From Ghiorsea sp. (GTDB taxonomy: Bacteria > Pseudomonadota > Zetaproteobacteria > Mariprofundales > Mariprofundaceae): 10,523 bases of DNA. Positions within the stretch are counted from its first letter, which is position 1. Every line of letters begins with the position of its first letter. The stretch is from positions 1 through 10,523 of the forward strand of contig JALUWH010000181.1 of assembly GCA_027019685.1 (NCBI GenBank), in the 5' to 3' direction. The translations under genes and the position numbers were made by a program. The notes below the pieces were generated by a model that did not search any database, was not told where the DNA came from, and saw only the letters and a list, made by a program, of their open reading frames with translations. Shown here one piece after another: positions 6,963 to 10,523 of the stretch.

Positions 6963-7490
6963 TTAATAATGAAGGATACTATGCACAGGAATAGGGTTAA
7001 GCCTTTTTCGACCAGCCAAAAAGTCCAATTCAATCACAAATAAACACGCTTCAACCTTTGCCCCTAACTTCTCAATCAAAGCGATTGTTGCAGCAGCAGA
7101 GCCACCCGTTGCTAATAAATCATCAATGACAATTACTTTATGCCCTTTGCTCAATGCATCCCTATGAATTTCGAGTACACCTGTTCCATATTCAAGTTCA
7201 TATTCAATGGCATGGGTATCCGCGGGAAGTTTTCCTGGTTTGCGGATGGGTACAAAACCAACACCTGTTTGTTGGGCTAAGGCAGCACCAAACAAAAAAC
7301 CGCGCGATTCAATGCCGACAATAGCATCAATATCATCAGGCATGTGCACAGCAAGCTCAGATGTGCATGCTGAAAATGCTTCACCATTCGCCAAAAGAGG
7401 ACTTATGTCTTTGAAGTTGATGCCAGGCTTAGGAAAGTCTGGAATGTTTCGGATAAAATCGCGTAATTGTAAGGCTGGTTTTGCAGTCAA
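6963..7490 (-). CDS. apt: Adenine phosphoribosyltransferase
   Basis: 175 residues, typical for Apt. It salvages adenine with PRPP to give AMP and pyrophosphate in the cytoplasm. Motifs: IPDFPKPGINFKDISPLL (16-33), the family's N-terminal signature; GIESRGFLFG (59-68); the flexible loop RKPGKLPA (83-90); and the PRPP-binding loop VIVIDDLLATGGSA (119-132). All are intact. Translation appears to start at a TTG (7488-7490) that shares a TTGA overlap with the stop of the sigma-factor gene. No in-frame ATG lies at the conserved N-terminus, and GGAGGA sits 6 bases upstream. The overlap implies that apt is translated from the sigma-factor transcript. Confidence 0.95.
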   Translation of the reverse strand: MTAKPALQLRDFIRNIPDFPKPGINFKDISPLLANGEAFSACTSELAVHMPDDIDAIVGIESRGFLFGAALAQQTGVGFVPIRKPGKLPADTHAIEYELEYGTGVLEIHRDALSKGHKVIVIDDLLATGGSAAATIALIEKLGAKVEACLFVIELDFLAGRKRLNPIPVHSILHY

Positions 7491-8332
7491 ATAAGTTCCT
7501 CCAAAAGCATAGTTTGTGCTTCTGGAAGGTTACGCAATTTTTTTAATGCTGCAACTTGAATCTGACGAATGCGCTCGCGGGTGACACCCATATGTTCACC
7601 AATAGCTTCAAGTGTCCAAGGGTCATCACGGTGACTTAAGCCATAACGCAAAGACATGACCTTTTTTTCTTTTTGGGTTAAAAAGCTAAGCCAGCCATCG
7701 AGCAAATCTTTACAAAGGTTTTTGTTCAATTCGTGGCAAGGGTGTTCAGCCGTACAGTCTTCAATGATATCATATAACGTTAAATCTTCTGTACCTAACA
7801 TCGTTTGGTCTGCGCTATCGGTAGGCACCACGGCCTCTTTGAGCTCTTGCACACGTTTTCTGGTATTGCCCATGCTGACAGCAATTTCATTCTCAGTGGG
7901 TTCACGCCCTAAAGTATTGCGCAAATGGTTCACATAGCGACCCATGCTATTAATTTCTTTGGCAACATGTACGGGGACACGAATGGTATGGGCTTGATTC
8001 ATAATGCTACGTTCAATACTTTGGCGAATCCACCAAGTGGCATAGGTTGAAAACCTACACTCATGTGCAGGGTCAAACTTTTCAACGGCACGCATCAAAC
8101 CAATATTACCTTCTTCAACCAAATCTTCGAGTGGCACATTAGGATTCATATAACGCCTAGCGATTTTGACAACCAAGCGCAGGTTTGCATTAATCATGGT
8201 GGTGCGTGCCTTTTCATCACCTTCTTTAATTTGATTTGCCAGTTCAATTTCTTCTTTCGCTGTGAGAAGCTGGTAACGCGAAACCTCTTTCATGTATAAA
8301 CTCATTGGATCTAATGCTGTGTTTACTTTCAT
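7487..8332 (-). CDS. rpoS: RpoS-like group 2 sigma-70-family RNA polymerase sigma factor
   Basis: 281 residues, shorter than E. coli RpoS (330) because the acidic N-terminal extension is absent. Regions in order: 1.2 (about 8-40); 2.1 NLRLVVKIARRY (50-61); 2.2 DLVEEGNIGLMRAVEKFDP (70-88); 2.3-2.4 RFSTYATWWIRQSIERSI (93-110); 3.0 MNQAHTIRVPVHVAKE (111-126); 4.1 LTQKEKKVMSLRYGL (218-232); and the 4.2 helix-turn-helix within 239-267. The IMNQxxTIRxPxHxxKE block is the RpoS version of region 2.4/3.0. RpoD reads differently there, and RpoH diverges much more. The ATG at 8330-8332 has GAGGGG (8340-8345) 7 bases upstream. Downstream, apt overlaps by 4 nt; upstream, sucB ends 132 bases away. The neighbourhood is not the surE-pcm-nlpD context usual for gammaproteobacterial rpoS. 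Group 2 sigma membership is secure; strict orthology to rpoS is likely but unproven. Confidence 0.85.
   Translation of the reverse strand: MKVNTALDPMSLYMKEVSRYQLLTAKEEIELANQIKEGDEKARTTMINANLRLVVKIARRYMNPNVPLEDLVEEGNIGLMRAVEKFDPAHECRFSTYATWWIRQSIERSIMNQAHTIRVPVHVAKEINSMGRYVNHLRNTLGREPTENEIAVSMGNTRKRVQELKEAVVPTDSADQTMLGTEDLTLYDIIEDCTAEHPCHELNKNLCKDLLDGWLSFLTQKEKKVMSLRYGLSHRDDPWTLEAIGEHMGVTRERIRQIQVAALKKLRNLPEAQTMLLEELI
7497..7502 (-). promoter_or_regulatory. Ribosome-binding site fixing the TTG start of apt
   Basis: GGAGGA on the minus strand, 6 bases before the TTG at 7490, inside the last codons of the sigma-factor gene. It is the strongest Shine-Dalgarno match noted in this window. Confidence 0.65.
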
Positions 8333-8409
8333 GGTCTTTCCCCTCTTTTCTCAGGTGATACATCACATATCATCCCATATGCGAACCATGAAGGGGGTAA
8401 GGTGAGGTG

Positions 8410-8433
8410 TATATCGCATGAATATGCTATATA
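8410..8433. repeat. AT-rich inverted repeat in the sucB-sigma factor intergenic region
   Basis: Arms TATATCGCAT (8410-8419) and ATGCTATATA (8424-8433) around the loop GAAT. Nine of ten arm positions pair. No T-run follows on the minus strand, so it is a poor intrinsic terminator. It directly abuts the putative -10 at 8435-8440, so it could be an operator or a 5'-end hairpin. Confidence 0.5.
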
Positions 8434-8434
8434 G

Positions 8435-8443
8435 ACTATAACA
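8435..8443 (-). promoter_or_regulatory. Possible extended -10 promoter element for the RpoS-like gene
   Basis: On the minus strand TGTTATAGT: TATAGT (8440-8435) matches the -10 consensus at five of six positions and is preceded by the extended-10 TGn. The -35 position, 17 bases upstream, reads TTAGGT, a poor match. Transcription would begin near 8428, inside the adjacent dyad, leaving a leader of about 95 bases. The rest of the 132-bp gap 8333-8464 holds only the ribosome-binding site and no recognisable riboswitch or small gene. Confidence 0.38.
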
Positions 8444-8464
8444 TATGAATAATAAAGACCTAAA

Positions 8465-9565
8465 TCATAGTCCTATAGCTTCTTTACTAGGGTTTTCTAG
8501 CGTTTTCTTCACATGCACGAGGAATTGCACGGCATCTTTGCCATCCACCAAACGGTGATCGTAAGACATAGCCAGATACATCATAGGTCGTGCGACAATC
8601 GCATTGTCTTCAACCACAGCTCTCTGGGTAATGGTATGCATACCCAAAATGGCACTTTGTGGTGTGTTCAAGATAGGAGTGGAAAGCATAGAGCCAAAAA
8701 TGCCGCCATTGGTGATAGAGAATGTTCCACCTTGTAAGTCATCAGGCTTTAAACCACCTTCTCTGGCTTTGCCTGCCAAGTCTATGATGCCTTGCTCAAT
8801 ATCCGCATAACTTTTGACTCCAGCATCACGCAATACGGGTACAATCAAACCAGTGTCCGTGGATACAGCAATGCCCATATCAATATAATTATGATACAAC
8901 ACATCATCACCATCAATGTAAGCATTCACAGTTGGAAACTCGGCGCAAGCTGAGACACAGGCTTTGACGAAGAACGACATCAAGCCCAGTTTGACACCAA
9001 ATTTGGCTGTAAACTCTTCTTGGTATTGTTTACGTATATCCATAATAGGCTGCATATTCACCTCATTAAATGTGGTGAGCATGGCGGCTGTGTTTTGTGC
9101 TTCTTTAAGGCGAGTGGCAATGCGTTTGCGTAAACGCGTCATGGGCACACTGATTTGTTCACGTTCCGCAAGTTCCATTCCCTCTGCTGCTGCTTCATCT
9201 ATAGCTTGAGGTGTGGAAACATCTTCTTTACTGGAACTCTCTTGCGTTTGGCTTATCACCTCTTCTTCAGGCTTACTGGCTTCTGCAGTGTTTACTTCTG
9301 TAGCAGCTACATCAGCAGTGCCCACATCAACAGATGTATCAATCAAACCAATCACCTGCCCCGGCTCAACAGTATCTTCTTCGGCAGCCATTTGTTCTTT
9401 AAGGATACCTGATTCAGTAGCCGTGATTTCCATGGTAATCTTATCACTTTCAATTTCAGCAATAATATCATCCACATGCACTTCATCGCCTACATCTTTA
9501 AGCCATGAAATCAGTGTAGCTTCAGTATCAGATTCACCCAAGCTGGGTACTTTAATTTCAAACAT
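8465..9565 (-). CDS. sucB: Dihydrolipoyllysine-residue succinyltransferase (E2 of 2-oxoglutarate dehydrogenase), without visible subunit-binding domain
   Basis: 366 residues against 405 in E. coli. E2 carries succinyl groups on a swinging lipoyl arm and passes them to CoA in the core of the 2-oxoglutarate dehydrogenase complex. Residues 1-76 form the lipoyl domain with the lipoylated Lys42 in ESDKI. Residues 138-366 form the catalytic domain, close to E. coli SucB from VPMTRLRKRIATRL (140-153) on, with SITNGG (283-288) and the catalytic DHRLVDG (336-342, His337). The linker between them (77-137) is acidic and Ala/Thr/Ser-rich and lacks the subunit-binding domain, which in E. coli SucB includes SPAIRRLLAEH and GxGGRLTREDV. 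The ATG at 9563-9565 overlaps the sucA stop by 8 nt. The lipoyl group would be built by LipB/LipA. Confidence 0.93.
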   Translation of the reverse strand: MFEIKVPSLGESDTEATLISWLKDVGDEVHVDDIIAEIESDKITMEITATESGILKEQMAAEEDTVEPGQVIGLIDTSVDVGTADVAATEVNTAEASKPEEEVISQTQESSSKEDVSTPQAIDEAAAEGMELAEREQISVPMTRLRKRIATRLKEAQNTAAMLTTFNEVNMQPIMDIRKQYQEEFTAKFGVKLGLMSFFVKACVSACAEFPTVNAYIDGDDVLYHNYIDMGIAVSTDTGLIVPVLRDAGVKSYADIEQGIIDLAGKAREGGLKPDDLQGGTFSITNGGIFGSMLSTPILNTPQSAILGMHTITQRAVVEDNAIVARPMMYLAMSYDHRLVDGKDAVQFLVHVKKTLENPSKEAIGL

Positions 9566-10523
9566 GATGCCACCCCATTTTGTACTCTAATAGTTGACTG
9601 GTGTCCGTGCCTAATGCTGCTGTCATTAAATGTTCTTTTTCTTCATTGTGTCGTTTGATAGACCCCACAGCAGGTGCTGCCAAAGCATCACGAGCCAACA
9701 CATACAAAACCTGTTCGCTTAACAATGCTTCTTGAATCATGTGTTTGATTTGTCGCCATGCACCCTGATTAATCGGCTCTTCTTGCAACCACACCACTTC
9801 TTTGCAATCGGTGTACGTTTTCATGATTGCAGTCAGTTCAGCAGCAGGGAAAGGATATAAACGTTCGATACGAATAATATGTGTATCATTGTTTTCCTGT
9901 TTGTTTCGTGCTTCGAGTAAATCGTAATAGACCTTGCCGCTACAGAGTATGACACGCCGTGCTGTACCCGCACATGTATTATCCAAAATAGGCTGAAAAG
10001 CCCCTGTTACCAAGTCAGATACTGTGGAAGTAGAGGCTTTATTGCGCAACATACTTTTGGGAGCCATAATCATCAGCGGCTTGCGTACTTGATGTTTGTA
10101 TTGTCGCCTTAAGAGGTGAAACATTTGTGCAGGCGTGGTTGGGCAAACCACTTGCATATTATCATTGGAACACAGTTGTAAGAATCGTTCCAACCTTGCC
10201 GATGAATGCTCAGCTCCTTGCCCCTCATAGCCGTGTGGCAACCATAATACCAAACCAGACATACGGTTCCATTTGGATTCACCAGCCGCAACAAATTGGT
10301 CAATCACCACCTGCGCCATATTGGCAAAATCGCCATATTGTGCTTCCCAAATCACCAACGCACGAGGTTCAGCAACGGAATAACCATATTCATAAGCCAT
10401 CACTGCCATTTCAGACAACATGCTATCCACCACCAAAAAGCGAGACAGTGTTCCATTGGTCATTTTCTTCAAAGGCATAAAACCTTTACCTGTTTGTTGG
10501 TCATACACAATGGCATGGCGATG
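9558..10523 (-). CDS. sucA: 2-oxoglutarate dehydrogenase E1 component, C-terminal part (cut by window edge)
   Basis: The last 321 residues are present and the open frame runs through the right edge, so any apparent start inside is not real. E1o is the thiamine-diphosphate enzyme that decarboxylates 2-oxoglutarate and succinylates the E2 lipoyl arm. The fragment begins HRHAIVYDQQTG, matching the HRHAV segment of E. coli SucA. It continues with EYGYSVAEPRALVIWEAQYG, DFANMAQVVIDQF, LPHGYEGQGAEHSSARLERF, TPAQMFHLLRRQ, CSGKVYYDLLEAR, RIERLYPFP and QEEPINQGAW, all strongly conserved in SucA. The C-terminus (TSQLLEYKMGWHHV) extends roughly 15 residues past where E. coli SucA ends, and its last codons overlap the sucB start by 8 nt. 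The E1-E2 gene order is the usual sucAB order. Confidence 0.96.
   Translation of the reverse strand, partial: HRHAIVYDQQTGKGFMPLKKMTNGTLSRFLVVDSMLSEMAVMAYEYGYSVAEPRALVIWEAQYGDFANMAQVVIDQFVAAGESKWNRMSGLVLWLPHGYEGQGAEHSSARLERFLQLCSNDNMQVVCPTTPAQMFHLLRRQYKHQVRKPLMIMAPKSMLRNKASTSTVSDLVTGAFQPILDNTCAGTARRVILCSGKVYYDLLEARNKQENNDTHIIRIERLYPFPAAELTAIMKTYTDCKEVVWLQEEPINQGAWRQIKHMIQEALLSEQVLYVLARDALAAPAVGSIKRHNEEKEHLMTAALGTDTSQLLEYKMGWHHV

Noticed and set aside
7002..7022. Inverted arms CTTTTT and AAAAAG near the end of apt as a lipB terminator
   Set aside because: The stem is almost all A-T with a 9-base loop, lies within apt coding sequence and has no following T-run beyond the arm itself.
7487..8332. 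Assignment of the sigma factor as RpoH or RpoD
   Set aside because: Region 2.4/3.0 reads IMNQAHTIRVPVHVAKE, the RpoS pattern. RpoD lacks the IMNQ signature and carries a much longer N-terminal part, and RpoH differs strongly in this block.
9213..9590. 125-codon rightward Ser/Thr-rich frame opposite the sucB linker
   Set aside because: It is the antisense shadow of the low-complexity acidic linker and lipoyl domain; no start signals or domain features.
10502..10508. Apparent start codons (GTG/ATG) near the right edge for the sucA fragment
   Set aside because: The frame stays open to the last base, and the residues before it (HRHAI) match conserved SucA sequence, so the gene simply continues outside the window.

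Overview
The window is a densely packed stretch of bacterial chromosome with short intergenic gaps, many 2-16 nt gene overlaps or near-overlaps, and moderately AT-rich DNA. SucA, SucB, LipB and the sigma factor all read like proteobacterial proteins. SucA and SucB resemble the E. coli proteins closely over long stretches, and the sigma factor carries the RpoS-type region 2.4/3.0 signature. A gamma- or zetaproteobacterium would fit, but the genus cannot be fixed from the sequence alone. I saw no tRNA, rRNA, CRISPR array, insertion sequence or phage gene.

Region 1 (1-5157, minus strand) is a compact six-gene run that looks like one operon. Read in the direction of transcription it encodes: an exported, membrane-anchored PHP-domain protein; a WbqC-family protein (TTG start); a PIG-L/LmbE-type deacetylase; a DegT/DnrJ/EryC1-type PLP aminotransferase; a WecA/TagO/MraY-type polyprenyl-phosphate sugar-1-phosphate transferase; and the N-terminus of a YggS/PLPBP PLP-binding protein that runs off the left edge. 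WbqC + deacetylase + sugar aminotransferase + WecA-type initiator suggests synthesis of an amino-sugar-containing surface glycan on a lipid carrier. No glycosyltransferase or flippase is visible inside the window.

Region 2 (5158-6955) begins with a 189-bp divergent intergenic region holding a good extended -10 promoter. It then runs rightward with a soluble PAS + HATPase_c protein that lacks a recognisable phospho-accepting DHp domain, followed by lipB (octanoyltransferase).

Region 3 (6963-10523, minus strand) runs sucA (C-terminal part) - sucB - RpoS-like sigma factor - apt. sucA/sucB overlap by 8 nt, and sigma/apt by 4 nt with a TTG start for apt. SucB has an intact lipoyl domain and catalytic domain but no visible peripheral subunit-binding domain between them. 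LipB, encoded convergently about 1.5 kb away, supplies the octanoyl group from which the SucB lipoyl cofactor is made. The sigma gene is preceded by a 132-bp gap with an extended -10 element abutting an AT-rich dyad, so it may be transcribed separately from sucAB.

The points most worth a second look are the PHP protein (catalytic motifs split by a transmembrane hairpin, with the usual HxH replaced by DxR), the shortened SucB architecture, the kinase-like protein without a DHp domain, and the composition of the glycan-like operon.
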